DNA from: Chloroflexota bacterium
Lineage (GTDB): Bacteria; Chloroflexota; Dehalococcoidia; SHYB01
Length of the DNA stretch: 5,712 nt
Direction: 5' to 3'
NCBI GenBank assembly: GCA_016200725.1
Contig: JACQEE010000363.1
Location: 1 to 5,712, forward strand
Below, piece after piece: positions 1 to 5,712 of the stretch (position 1 is the first letter of the stretch; each line of letters opens with the position of its first letter). The position numbers and the translations under genes are program-made. Under the pieces are notes generated by a model, which worked only from the letters and a program-made list of their open reading frames with translations, was not told the DNA's origin and searched no databases.

Positions 1-1153
1 AGACGTCCTTGTGCATCATGCAGATGTTGGCCAGTTCCTTGCGGTTCTCCTTCTTGCCTGCGATAGACGAGCCGTGGTAGCTCATCTTCGCGTCCTGCCC
101 CTTGAACGAGCTGGTCGATGCCTGGCCGCCGGTGTTGGAATAGACCTGCGTGTCCAGCACCAGAACCTTGATATCGGCGCCGGATGCCATCATGCGGGAC
201 AGCGACTGGAAACCGATATCGTTCATGGCGCCATCGCCGCCGATGATCCAGAGGCGCTTGTTGCTCCAGCCAAGCTGGTCCCAGCGCGCGCGCACTCCCA
301 TGGCGTCTGCGGGCGCGTTTTCGAACAGCGAATTGGTCCAGGAGACGCGATAGGGATTGTACGGGTAGGTGGACGTGTAGACCGTATTGCAGCCGGTAGC
401 GGCGACGATGCCGACGTTCTCCTGGCCATAGAGGAAGCCGGTGGCGGCGAGCATCATGCGCAGCGCCGTGGCTTCGCCGCAGCCCATGCAGGAGCCGGCG
501 CCGCCGACGTAGAGCAGCGATCGCTCGGTCAGCATCATGTCGGAGAGCGCCTTCTCGTTGATGAACTTCGCGGGCGTCTCCGGCATGGCCTTGTAGACGC
601 TGAAGGTCTGGCGGAACCAGTCCAGGTTCTCGGGGATCTTGCGTATCATGCGCAGGGCCTTGTGATCGCCGCAGGCATCGACGCATTCGGCACAGCCCTT
701 GCATTTGGTGAGGTCGATAAAGATGCCGAACTTGCCACCGCCCACGCCCTTCTTTTCCAGGACGTTGAAGTACTTGTTGGTGACGGCCCACTGGGTACCG
801 ATGCGGCCGCGCAGCGATTCGTCGGGGATGCCGGCCAGGTGGTCGGCGAGAGTAGCCGGCTCGGCAACCTTGCCGAGGATGGCGGTGTCGGGGCACTGCG
901 TCACGCAGTCCATGCAGCCGACGCAGTTCTCCGGAAGGAACTCGGGGATGTCGGGCGCGATGTAGCTGAAGTCGCGGAGCGCGCCGGTGCCGGCGGGCAC
1001 GACGCTGCGGGCGGTGTAGTCGTCGGCGGGCAGGGCGCGCTCGGCGAGGCCGGAGTTGTATGCGCCGACAACGCGTTCGTTGAAATCTTCGATGTCGACG
1101 ACGTTGGCGCGGATGTCTTCGAGGCGGGCTTCGTATGTGGTGAGTGGCGTCAT
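1..1153 (-). CDS. Pyruvate (2-oxoacid):ferredoxin oxidoreductase, ferredoxin-domain plus TPP-domain (delta-beta) subunit, 3' end beyond window
   Basis: This is the electron-transfer and thiamine-diphosphate half of a cytoplasmic 2-oxoacid:ferredoxin oxidoreductase, which oxidatively decarboxylates pyruvate to acetyl-CoA and reduces ferredoxin. The start is ATG at 1153, and 384 codons are visible before the window edge. Residues 77-87 (CVGCMDCVTQC) and 151-161 (CKGCAECVDAC) are two CxxCxxCxxxC motifs of an 8Fe ferredoxin domain. Cys222 and Cys225 (CMGCGE) and Cys255 (ATGCN) match the ligands of the cluster near TPP; the fourth expected ligand would lie off the window. GGDG at 305-308 and VYSNTGGQ at 337-344 form the TPP/Mg site, and Asn340 matches the catalytic-site Asn of PFOR. 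The first 65 residues resemble the linker between domain III and the ferredoxin domain. Compared with classical PFOR as I remember it, several tens of residues are missing between NSLFE (274-278) and the GDG motif. Pyruvate is the likeliest substrate, but another 2-oxoacid cannot be excluded. Confidence 0.93.
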   Translation of the reverse strand, partial: MTPLTTYEARLEDIRANVVDIEDFNERVVGAYNSGLAERALPADDYTARSVVPAGTGALRDFSYIAPDIPEFLPENCVGCMDCVTQCPDTAILGKVAEPATLADHLAGIPDESLRGRIGTQWAVTNKYFNVLEKKGVGGGKFGIFIDLTKCKGCAECVDACGDHKALRMIRKIPENLDWFRQTFSVYKAMPETPAKFINEKALSDMMLTERSLLYVGGAGSCMGCGEATALRMMLAATGFLYGQENVGIVAATGCNTVYTSTYPYNPYRVSWTNSLFENAPADAMGVRARWDQLGWSNKRLWIIGGDGAMNDIGFQSLSRMMASGADIKVLVLDTQVYSNTGGQASTSSFKGQDAKMSYHGSSIAGKKENRKELANICMMHKDV

Positions 1154-1159
1154 AGCGGT

Positions 1160-1166
1160 CTCCTTT
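1160..1166 (-). promoter_or_regulatory. Ribosome binding site for the delta-beta PFOR gene
   Basis: The minus strand reads AAAGGAG, then six bases (ACCGCT), then the ATG at 1153. It lies wholly in the 15-base gap after the TAG of the alpha-gamma gene. This shows that the downstream half is translated from its own start, and it argues against a simple sequencing error that broke one long PFOR gene. Translational coupling with the upstream gene is likely at this spacing. Confidence 0.85.
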
Positions 1167-1168
1167 CG

Positions 1169-3196
1169 CTACATGATCCTCAGGTGGCCGTTAAGACTGT
1201 CGGTAGCGGCCGTTGACAACATGACCTCTCGCGGGGTTTCGATGATTTCGTGATAGCCGCGCCGGACAGCCACCAGGTTGTCCTGCACCACGCGATCGCC
1301 GCGCTTGCCGAAGTACTTGCGCAGCGACTTTTCGACGCCGGCGAAGATCGCTTCCTCGCTCAGGCTCAGCTCCGATTGGAACGGAGTAATGCGCAGGAAG
1401 ACACCAAGCAGCACGATGCCCTGCATGCGCTGCTGGAGGTCGGCGCGGGACGACGCCTGGCGCGCGATCTCGACTGTATCGAGCGCGAACAGGCGGGCGT
1501 TCTTTTCCACCATCTCCTTGCGCGCCCAGGCGGGCACGGAGGCCCAGATCGCGGCCGGATCGGCCTTTTCGCTCTGCACGAAGACCATTCCGTTGGGCGC
1601 GAGCCCAGCCAGCGGATTTTCCAGGTTGAACGCGTTCACGTCGTTGAGCGCGACGAACTCCACGTGCTCCAGCTCGGAATGCACGCGGATGTGCTGGCGC
1701 GCGATGGTCAGGTAGTACGTGGTCGGCAGACCCTTCTTTTCGGAGCCGTACTTGGGATAGGCCTGCACGTCCATGCCGAAGACCTCGCCGGCAATGGTCG
1801 CGATCACCTTATTGGTGGTCACCGATCCGTAGCCGCCGACCGAGTGGCCGCGCATGGAGAACGAGCCCGGCGAGCGGACGTCGGGATCGACCGATACCGG
1901 CAGGGCGGTCGAGTGCTTGATGCCGACCGTGAAGTAGTGGCGCGGTTCGGCCGCGCACATGTTTTCCGCCATGGCGATGAAGTCGCCGGCGCGGACGTCG
2001 CGGCTGCCGAGGCCGGCCGATCCGCCCATGAACCGCGGCATCCTGTGAACGGCGGGATAGCCCGGAGTTCCGCTGAGCGCATCGGCGAAAGCGGCCTTGA
2101 TCTCGCAGAGCTGCGGGTTGGACTGCATCATGGGCACGTCCAGCCGCTCGATCACCGAAATCGCCTTGACGTGGCGCAGGGCGCGCACGACCGCGGCCGA
2201 GGGGAAGGGGCGGAAGCAGGTGAGGTGCAGAATGCCAACCTTGATGCCGAGCTTCTCGCGCAGGTAATCCACCGCGGCCTCAGCGGTCTCGATCATGCAG
2301 CCCGAACCGACGATCGCGTATTCGGCGTCTTCGAGGCGGTACGGCATCACCAGCCCGTAGCGGCGGCCGGTGAGCGCGTAGTATTCGTCGAAAGTCCGTT
2401 CCAGCACGGGCAGGATGCGGTCGTAGTAGAGGCGCTGGGCGATCTTGCCCTTCATGTAGCTGTCCTGGTTCTGGACCACGCCGGACATGAGCGGGATCTG
2501 CGGATCCATCAGGTTGCGCACGTGCTCCGCGGGCGGCCCGACGAAGAGCTTCATCAGGTCGGGCTCGGGCAGCAGGACGTTCTCGATGGTGTGGGTGGTG
2601 AGAAAGCCGTCCTGCACGTTGAGGAACGGGGTCTCGGTCTCCTCGGCGACGCGCCGCGTGATCAGCGCGTAATCGCCGGCCTCCTGCGCGTTGCGCGCGT
2701 AGAGCACGCCCCAGCCGCAGTCGGCGACTCCGACCACGTCGTCATGGCCGGCGTGGACGTTGAGCGAGTGCGAGGTCAGGGCCCGCGCGCCGATGTGGAA
2801 GACGATCGGCAGGCGTTTCCCGGAGATCGCGTAGAGGACCTCCTTCATCAGGATCAGTCCCTGGCCGGAAGTGAAGTTGGTCACGCGTCCGCCGGCCACG
2901 GCGAAGCCTTCGCAGGTGCTGGCGGCGCTGTGCTCGCTCTCGGGTTCGATGAACGCGAGCTCGTCGCCCCAGAGGTTGCGCTTGCCGTTCGCCACCTCCA
3001 TCTGGTAGCCACCACCCATCGTGGTGGACGATGTGATCGGATAGGCGCAGGCGCCTTGGGTGATTTGGGTTTCCACCCAGACGACCATGCCCGCGCCGTC
3101 GGAAGTAGTAGGAATACCTGGAAATTGCGGCTTGGGTTGCGGTTCCGCAGAAACCGGGTAGGTTGCCGTTGGTGTCCCGGTAAGGACAGTGCTCAT
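1169..3196 (-). CDS. Pyruvate (2-oxoacid):ferredoxin oxidoreductase, fused alpha-gamma subunit
   Basis: This 675-residue protein carries PFOR domains I-III. Domain I (about 35-220) binds the substrate and part of TPP. It has AYPITSS at 51-57 with the conserved Thr55, ESE at 86-88 (Glu88 aligns with the Glu that activates TPP), and GAR at 136-138 (Arg138 aligns with the pyruvate-binding Arg). Domain II spans roughly 255-415. Domain III, the gamma part, starts near FSMRGHSVGGYGSV (446-459) and includes the AYPKYGSEKKG stretch at 479-489. Domain III ends around 640-650, and a short tail ends at a TAG at 1169-1171. The N-terminal 36 residues are Pro/Thr-rich and precede the conserved domain. The start at 3196 is nevertheless favoured, because a full AAGGAGG lies 7 bases upstream and the next Met (37) has no such site. 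The partner gene begins 15 bases downstream in the same frame. Family assignment is secure; pyruvate as substrate is inferred. Confidence 0.95.
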   Translation of the reverse strand: MSTVLTGTPTATYPVSAEPQPKPQFPGIPTTSDGAGMVVWVETQITQGACAYPITSSTTMGGGYQMEVANGKRNLWGDELAFIEPESEHSAASTCEGFAVAGGRVTNFTSGQGLILMKEVLYAISGKRLPIVFHIGARALTSHSLNVHAGHDDVVGVADCGWGVLYARNAQEAGDYALITRRVAEETETPFLNVQDGFLTTHTIENVLLPEPDLMKLFVGPPAEHVRNLMDPQIPLMSGVVQNQDSYMKGKIAQRLYYDRILPVLERTFDEYYALTGRRYGLVMPYRLEDAEYAIVGSGCMIETAEAAVDYLREKLGIKVGILHLTCFRPFPSAAVVRALRHVKAISVIERLDVPMMQSNPQLCEIKAAFADALSGTPGYPAVHRMPRFMGGSAGLGSRDVRAGDFIAMAENMCAAEPRHYFTVGIKHSTALPVSVDPDVRSPGSFSMRGHSVGGYGSVTTNKVIATIAGEVFGMDVQAYPKYGSEKKGLPTTYYLTIARQHIRVHSELEHVEFVALNDVNAFNLENPLAGLAPNGMVFVQSEKADPAAIWASVPAWARKEMVEKNARLFALDTVEIARQASSRADLQQRMQGIVLLGVFLRITPFQSELSLSEEAIFAGVEKSLRKYFGKRGDRVVQDNLVAVRRGYHEIIETPREVMLSTAATDSLNGHLRIM

Positions 3197-3203
3197 GTAA
3201 GCC

Positions 3204-3210
3204 CCTCCTT
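3204..3210 (-). promoter_or_regulatory. Ribosome binding site for the alpha-gamma PFOR gene
   Basis: The minus strand reads AAGGAGG followed by seven bases (GGCTTAC) and the ATG at 3196. It is a near-perfect anti-16S match at good spacing, and it settles the start that includes the Pro-rich N-terminal extension. Confidence 0.85.
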
Positions 3211-3238
3211 GGTACTTAAGAAGCCCGGATAATATACT
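3209..3238 (+). promoter_or_regulatory. Candidate sigma70-type promoter for speA
   Basis: TTGGTA at 3209-3214 and TATACT at 3233-3238 are separated by 18 bases, a plausible -35/-10 pair facing speA. Transcription would start near 3245, inside the inverted repeat at 3241-3254, leaving a leader of about 165 bases. This is motif matching only. The A/T run at 3229-3239 stands out from its GC-rich surroundings, which adds some support. Confidence 0.4.
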
Positions 3239-3260
3239 TGGCCGGCTCGCCGGCTACCCA
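3231..3260 (-). promoter_or_regulatory. Candidate promoter for the PFOR operon
   Basis: On the minus strand TATATT (3231-3236) is a good -10. The best -35 at 18-base spacing is TGGGTA (3255-3260), which is a poor match. The -10 overlaps the -10 of the candidate speA promoter on the other strand, so the two promoters would compete for polymerase. The inverted repeat at 3241-3254 would sit between -35 and -10. A weak -35 suggests an activator or a different sigma factor, if this is the promoter at all. Confidence 0.28.
3241..3254. repeat. Inverted repeat GCCGGC-TC-GCCGGC in the divergent promoter region
   Basis: Two perfect 6-base arms (3241-3246 and 3249-3254) are separated by two bases. GCCGGC is itself palindromic, so the element is also a direct repeat with an 8-base period. 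It overlaps the predicted speA transcription start and lies in the spacer of the candidate PFOR promoter. That is the position expected of an operator shared by two divergent genes. As RNA it could fold as GCCGG-CTCG-CCGGC. No known regulator site is recognised, and GC-rich DNA gives such palindromes by chance at some rate. Confidence 0.45.
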
Positions 3261-3408
3261 GAAACGAGTGGAGGAGTCTGGATTTTAATTGGCTGACAGC
3301 CTATCAAATTCAGACGGCGGTGAAAAGGGGGTCAGTTTTTTGTTGCAAGGATTGGCATTTCCGGAGAAACTGAAAGTTCAGGCAACTGAAAAAAAGGAGA
3401 AACCAGGG
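3245..3408 (+). promoter_or_regulatory. Probable untranslated leader of speA
   Basis: The stretch is open in the speA frame only from TTG 3289, the codon directly after an in-frame TAA at 3286-3288. By hand count, 3289-3408 has 55 G+C in 120 bases (46%), clearly below the coding sequence on either side. Its codons (CTA, TCA, AAT, TTT, TTG, AAA) are unlike those of speA, and nothing encoded there resembles SpeA. CTGAC at 3293-3297 can pair with GTCAG at 3331-3335, followed at once by six T (3336-3341). This is a weak terminator-like shape with a 33-base loop. A GGAGGAG at 3270-3276 could serve translation from 3289, but 12 bases away. Leader is favoured over coding; the alternative is a 40-residue N-terminal extension. 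Confidence 0.5.
3394..3400 (+). promoter_or_regulatory. Ribosome binding site deciding the speA start at TTG 3409
   Basis: AAGGAGA precedes TTG 3409 by about eight to nine bases, a better spacing than that of the site upstream of TTG 3289. Together with the change in base composition at this point, it makes 3409 the preferred start. Confidence 0.55.
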
Positions 3409-5355
3409 TTGGAGAGGAACGGCCGCAAGGGTTCGCTGGTGATCGAGCCTACGGAGCGCTGGACCCCGCAGAGGGCCAGCGACTTCTACGATGTCGCAAG
3501 CTGGGGCAAAGGGTACTTCTCCGTCGGGGAGAACGGGCATGTGCGGGTTCATCCGGAGAAGGACCCGGCGCGGTCGATCGATCTGAAGAACCTGATCGAC
3601 ACGCTGGTGCTCCGCGGCATCGGCCTGCCTATCCTGATCCGTTTCGCCGATATCCTCAAGCACCGCCTGAGCGACATCCATACCGCCTTCGAGACCGCCA
3701 TCGCCGAGCACAAGTATCAGGGCGGCTACTGCTGCGTCTACCCCATCAAGGTGAACCAGCAGCGCCAGGTGGTCGAGGAGGTCCTGGAATTCGGCAGGCC
3801 GTTCCGCTTCGGCCTGGAAGCCGGGTCGAAGCCCGAGCTGATGGCCGTCATGGCGCTCGCCGATAACGAGACTCCCATCATCTGCAACGGCTTCAAAGAC
3901 GACGAGTACATCGAGATGGCGATGCTGGCCCAGAAGATCGGCCGCAAGATCATCCCGGTGGTGGAGAAGTACACCGAGCTGCACCTGATCCTGAAGTACA
4001 GCGCGCGCGTGGGCGTGCGGCCCAGTATCGGGCTGCGCGTCAAGCTGGCGAGCCGCGGGTCGGGGAAGTGGAAGTCGTCGGGCGGCTACCGCAGCAAGTT
4101 CGGCCTCTCGGCGACCGAGGCCATGCGCGCCCTCGGCGAGTTGAAGGAACTCGGGATGGCCGACTGCCTGAACCTGCTCCACTTCCACCTGGGCAGCCAG
4201 ATCACCAACATCCGCCAGATCAAGGGCGCGGTCAACGAGGCCGTCCGCGTCTACGTGGATCTGGCCCGCGCGGGCGCGGGCTTGAGGTACCTCGACGTCG
4301 GCGGCGGACTCGGCATCGATTACGACGGGTCGCAGACGGACTTCGAATCGAGCGTCAACTACACGCTCCAGGAATACGCCAACGACATCATCTATCACGT
4401 CCAGAACGTCTGCGACGAGGTCGAAGTCGCGCACCCGACGATTATTACCGAAAGCGGACGCGCCATCGCGGCCTACCACAGCGTGCTTGTCTTCAACGTG
4501 CTCGGCGTGGCCGGCATGGGCGAGGGCGACGTGCCGGCGGAGCCGCCGAAAGACGCCGAGCAGCCACTCATCGACCTGGCCGAAACCCTGCGCGGCCTGA
4601 CCGCGAAAAACCTTCTCGAAAGCTACCACGACGCGCAACAGGCGCTCGATCAGGCCTTGAACCTCTTCAGTCTCGGCTACCTGTCGCTCGAGCAACGCTG
4701 CGTCGCGGAGAACCTGTACTGGGCCATTTCGCGCAAGATCCAGCGCCAGGCCCGCGAGCTCGACTTCTTCCCCGAAGAACTCGAGGGCATCGACGCGATG
4801 CTCTCCGACACCTACTTCTGCAACTTCTCGCTATTCCAGAGCATGCCGGACAGTTGGGCGATCAAGCAGCTCTTCCCGATCATGCCGATCCACCGGCTGA
4901 ATGAGGAGCCCACCTGCCCGGCCGTGCTTGGCGACATCACGTGCGATTCCGATGGCAAGGTCGATGCCTTCATCGACCGCCGCGACGTAAAGCGCACGCT
5001 CCAACTCCACAGCTTCGACGGTGGCGATTACTTTCTCGGCGCGTTCCTGCTGGGCGCGTACCAGGAGATTCTGGGCGACCTGCACAACCTCTTCGGCGAT
5101 ACCAACGCGGTGCACGTTCGGCTGGGTCCGACCGGCGAGACCATGCTCGATTCGGTGATCAAGGGCGACACCGTCCGCGAGGTCCTCGACTACGTGCAGT
5201 TCAAGAGCGACACGCTGGTGACCCTGCTGCGGCGCGACGTCGAAGCGGCGTTGCGCGAGGGCAAGCTCACCTACGAAGAGAGCGGGGCGCTATTGAAGTT
5301 CTACGAAGAAGGCCTGCACGGCTACACCTATTTAGAAGACGTCCACGAGCAGTAG
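3409..5355 (+). CDS. speA: Biosynthetic arginine decarboxylase (SpeA), PLP-dependent
   Basis: SpeA decarboxylates L-arginine to agmatine, the first step of the agmatine route to putrescine and spermidine. From TTG 3409 the protein has 648 residues, close to E. coli SpeA (about 658). Similarity begins around WTPQRASDFYDVASWGKGYF (18-37). The alanine-racemase-type barrel holds YPIKVNQ (111-117), with Lys114 as the PLP Schiff-base lysine, then EAGSK (137-141), HFHLGSQ (258-264), the phosphate-binding DVGGGLGIDY (296-305) and ESGRA (348-352). A helical insertion follows at about 390-465, as in the long SpeA class. The C-terminal barrel has NFSLFQSMPDSW (472-483), CDSDG (512-516, the active-site Cys/Asp contributed across the dimer) and GAYQEILGDLHNLFGDT (549-565). 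The end, GYTYLEDVHEQ, matches the family. All key residues are present, so it should be active. A longer form from TTG 3289 is possible. It is divergent from the PFOR operon and convergent with the next gene. Confidence 0.96.
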   Translation: MERNGRKGSLVIEPTERWTPQRASDFYDVASWGKGYFSVGENGHVRVHPEKDPARSIDLKNLIDTLVLRGIGLPILIRFADILKHRLSDIHTAFETAIAEHKYQGGYCCVYPIKVNQQRQVVEEVLEFGRPFRFGLEAGSKPELMAVMALADNETPIICNGFKDDEYIEMAMLAQKIGRKIIPVVEKYTELHLILKYSARVGVRPSIGLRVKLASRGSGKWKSSGGYRSKFGLSATEAMRALGELKELGMADCLNLLHFHLGSQITNIRQIKGAVNEAVRVYVDLARAGAGLRYLDVGGGLGIDYDGSQTDFESSVNYTLQEYANDIIYHVQNVCDEVEVAHPTIITESGRAIAAYHSVLVFNVLGVAGMGEGDVPAEPPKDAEQPLIDLAETLRGLTAKNLLESYHDAQQALDQALNLFSLGYLSLEQRCVAENLYWAISRKIQRQARELDFFPEELEGIDAMLSDTYFCNFSLFQSMPDSWAIKQLFPIMPIHRLNEEPTCPAVLGDITCDSDGKVDAFIDRRDVKRTLQLHSFDGGDYFLGAFLLGAYQEILGDLHNLFGDTNAVHVRLGPTGETMLDSVIKGDTVREVLDYVQFKSDTLVTLLRRDVEAALREGKLTYEESGALLKFYEEGLHGYTYLEDVHEQ

Positions 5356-5364
5356 GGCGGAGGT

Positions 5365-5712
5365 TCAGGGACGGCGATGGCCGCAGAAGGGGCACCACGT
5401 GCCTCGACGTTTGTGGACGTTGCCGGCAGTGGCGAGCCACTCGTGCCCTTCGGCGCATTGCCAGCGTAGCGGCGTGAGGCTGTTGTGGTACACGGTGGAG
5501 AGACACCGGCCGCCGCGCGAGCGCGCCAACTCCCGCATCTGTTCGATGCCGAGTCTCCTCCCGCCCTTCGCGCAGATGCGGCACCAGCTACCGGGGCCGT
5601 GGTTCGGGCGTACCCTTGACAGCATGGCTTGCCAGGTGTGGCCTTTGGCGCAGCGCCATCGAAGGGGAGTTGTGCGATCGATGTACATGGTGGACAGGCA
5701 ATCGCCGCCGTG
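5365..5712 (-). CDS. Repetitive zinc-ribbon-like protein, C-terminal part (5' end beyond window)
   Basis: The reading frame enters at the right edge and ends at TGA 5365-5367, giving 115 visible residues. It contains two copies of a module with a 63-65 residue period: GG-x-CLST-x-Y, TPLRW-x-C-A-x-GH-x-W, then a WC-x2-C pair. Likely metal ligands are C21/H25 with C44/C47, and C86/H90 with C107/C110. The linker LGIEQMRELARSR (54-66) looks helical. The pattern resembles the probable zinc-ribbon domain family known as DUF4379 and related repeats; I recall this from memory and could not search. The Met encoded at 5688 lies inside the first visible module, at the place of Val74 in the second. It is therefore not the true start, and more modules probably lie upstream. 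Function is unknown; nucleic-acid binding is a guess. The gene is convergent with speA, with 9 bases between the stop codons. Confidence 0.8.
   Translation of the reverse strand, partial: HGGDCLSTMYIDRTTPLRWRCAKGHTWQAMLSRVRPNHGPGSWCRICAKGGRRLGIEQMRELARSRGGRCLSTVYHNSLTPLRWQCAEGHEWLATAGNVHKRRGTWCPFCGHRRP
5383..5709 (-). repeat. Tandem protein-coding repeat, two zinc-ribbon modules
   Basis: Module A is encoded at 5709-5572 and module B at 5514-5383, joined by a linker of about 19 residues. By hand alignment about 23 of 44 positions are identical, including GG, CLST, TPLRW, GH, W and both WC-x2-C cysteines. Module B has two fewer residues before its final cysteine pair. The repeat is clear in protein but diverged, so duplication was not recent. 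Confidence 0.75.

Noticed and set aside
1151..1174. PFOR as a pseudogene broken by a nonsense mutation
   Set aside because: A well-spaced AAAGGAG and an ATG follow the stop, both halves keep all visible catalytic residues and metal ligands, and the break is at a domain boundary. A functional two-subunit enzyme is more likely.
11..1216. Long open frame on the plus strand, 401 codons
   Set aside because: It is antisense to the delta-beta PFOR gene, whose cysteine motifs and TPP site are unmistakable. Its product is Ala/Gly/His/Val/Arg-rich with no recognisable domain, as expected of a shadow frame in GC-rich DNA.
3009..3027. Hairpin CCACCAC-CCATC-GTGGTGG
   Set aside because: It lies in the codons for the conserved YPITSSTTMGG region of domain I and is explained by protein coding. 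There is no T tract and no intergenic position.
1250..3232. Very long open frame on the plus strand, 660 codons
   Set aside because: It mirrors the alpha-gamma PFOR gene almost end to end. Long antisense frames arise from strong GC bias at third codon positions. It shows no domain, and its composition (Arg, His, Asp, Val) is typical of an artefact.
3310..4695. Open frame on the minus strand, 461 codons
   Set aside because: It is antisense to speA, which has complete family motifs. No credible ribosome binding site or domain was seen.
4068..4904. Open frame on the plus strand in another frame of speA, 278 codons
   Set aside because: Its product is extremely Arg/Pro-rich and is an out-of-frame reading of speA codons.
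5389..5405. Possible terminator GGCAC-CAC-GTGCC after speA
   Set aside because: The stem is short, no T run follows on either strand, and it encodes the last conserved WC-x2-C region of the convergent gene.
5365..5688. Complete 107-residue gene starting at ATG 5688
   Set aside because: The frame remains open to the window edge, and the residues before this Met (GGDCLST) match the start of the second repeat module. The ATG is therefore internal and the gene is partial.

Overview
The window looks like chromosomal DNA from a GC-rich bacterium. It holds two convergent/divergent gene blocks of ordinary metabolism and one accessory gene. Nothing in it fixes the taxon. The high GC, strong Shine-Dalgarno sites, a long-form biosynthetic arginine decarboxylase and a two-gene pyruvate:ferredoxin oxidoreductase would fit Acidobacteriota or a deltaproteobacterial-type soil or sediment organism. 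That is an inference, not a demonstration.

Layout. (1) Positions 1-3196, minus strand: a two-gene operon for a 2-oxoacid (most likely pyruvate):ferredoxin oxidoreductase. The upstream gene (3196 to 1169) encodes the fused alpha-gamma part, PFOR domains I-III. The downstream gene (1153 to beyond position 1) encodes the delta-beta part, the 2x[4Fe-4S] ferredoxin domain plus the thiamine-diphosphate domain, and is cut by the window edge. In most bacteria with the large PFOR this is one polypeptide of about 1,200 residues. Here it is split between domain III and the ferredoxin domain by a single TAG followed by 15 bases, with both halves in the same reading frame and a good ribosome binding site for the second half. 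(2) Positions 3197-3408: a divergent control region with candidate back-to-back promoters, a GCCGGC-TC-GCCGGC inverted repeat, and a relatively AT-rich leader before speA. (3) Positions 3409-5355, plus strand: a complete biosynthetic arginine decarboxylase, SpeA. (4) Positions 5365-5712, minus strand: the 3' end of a gene for a repetitive zinc-ribbon-like protein, convergent with speA and cut by the right edge.

Functionally, PFOR interconverts pyruvate and acetyl-CoA with reduced ferredoxin. SpeA makes agmatine from arginine for polyamine synthesis. They share a divergent intergenic region but no obvious pathway step. The zinc-ribbon protein has no assignable function.

No RNA gene, CRISPR array, insertion sequence or attachment site was seen. 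No gene-free stretch exceeds about 210 bases. The most notable points are the in-frame splitting of PFOR, its compact beta domain, the symmetric element in the divergent promoter region, the speA start and leader, and the repeat protein at the right edge. I do not see convincing evidence for a wholly new system.
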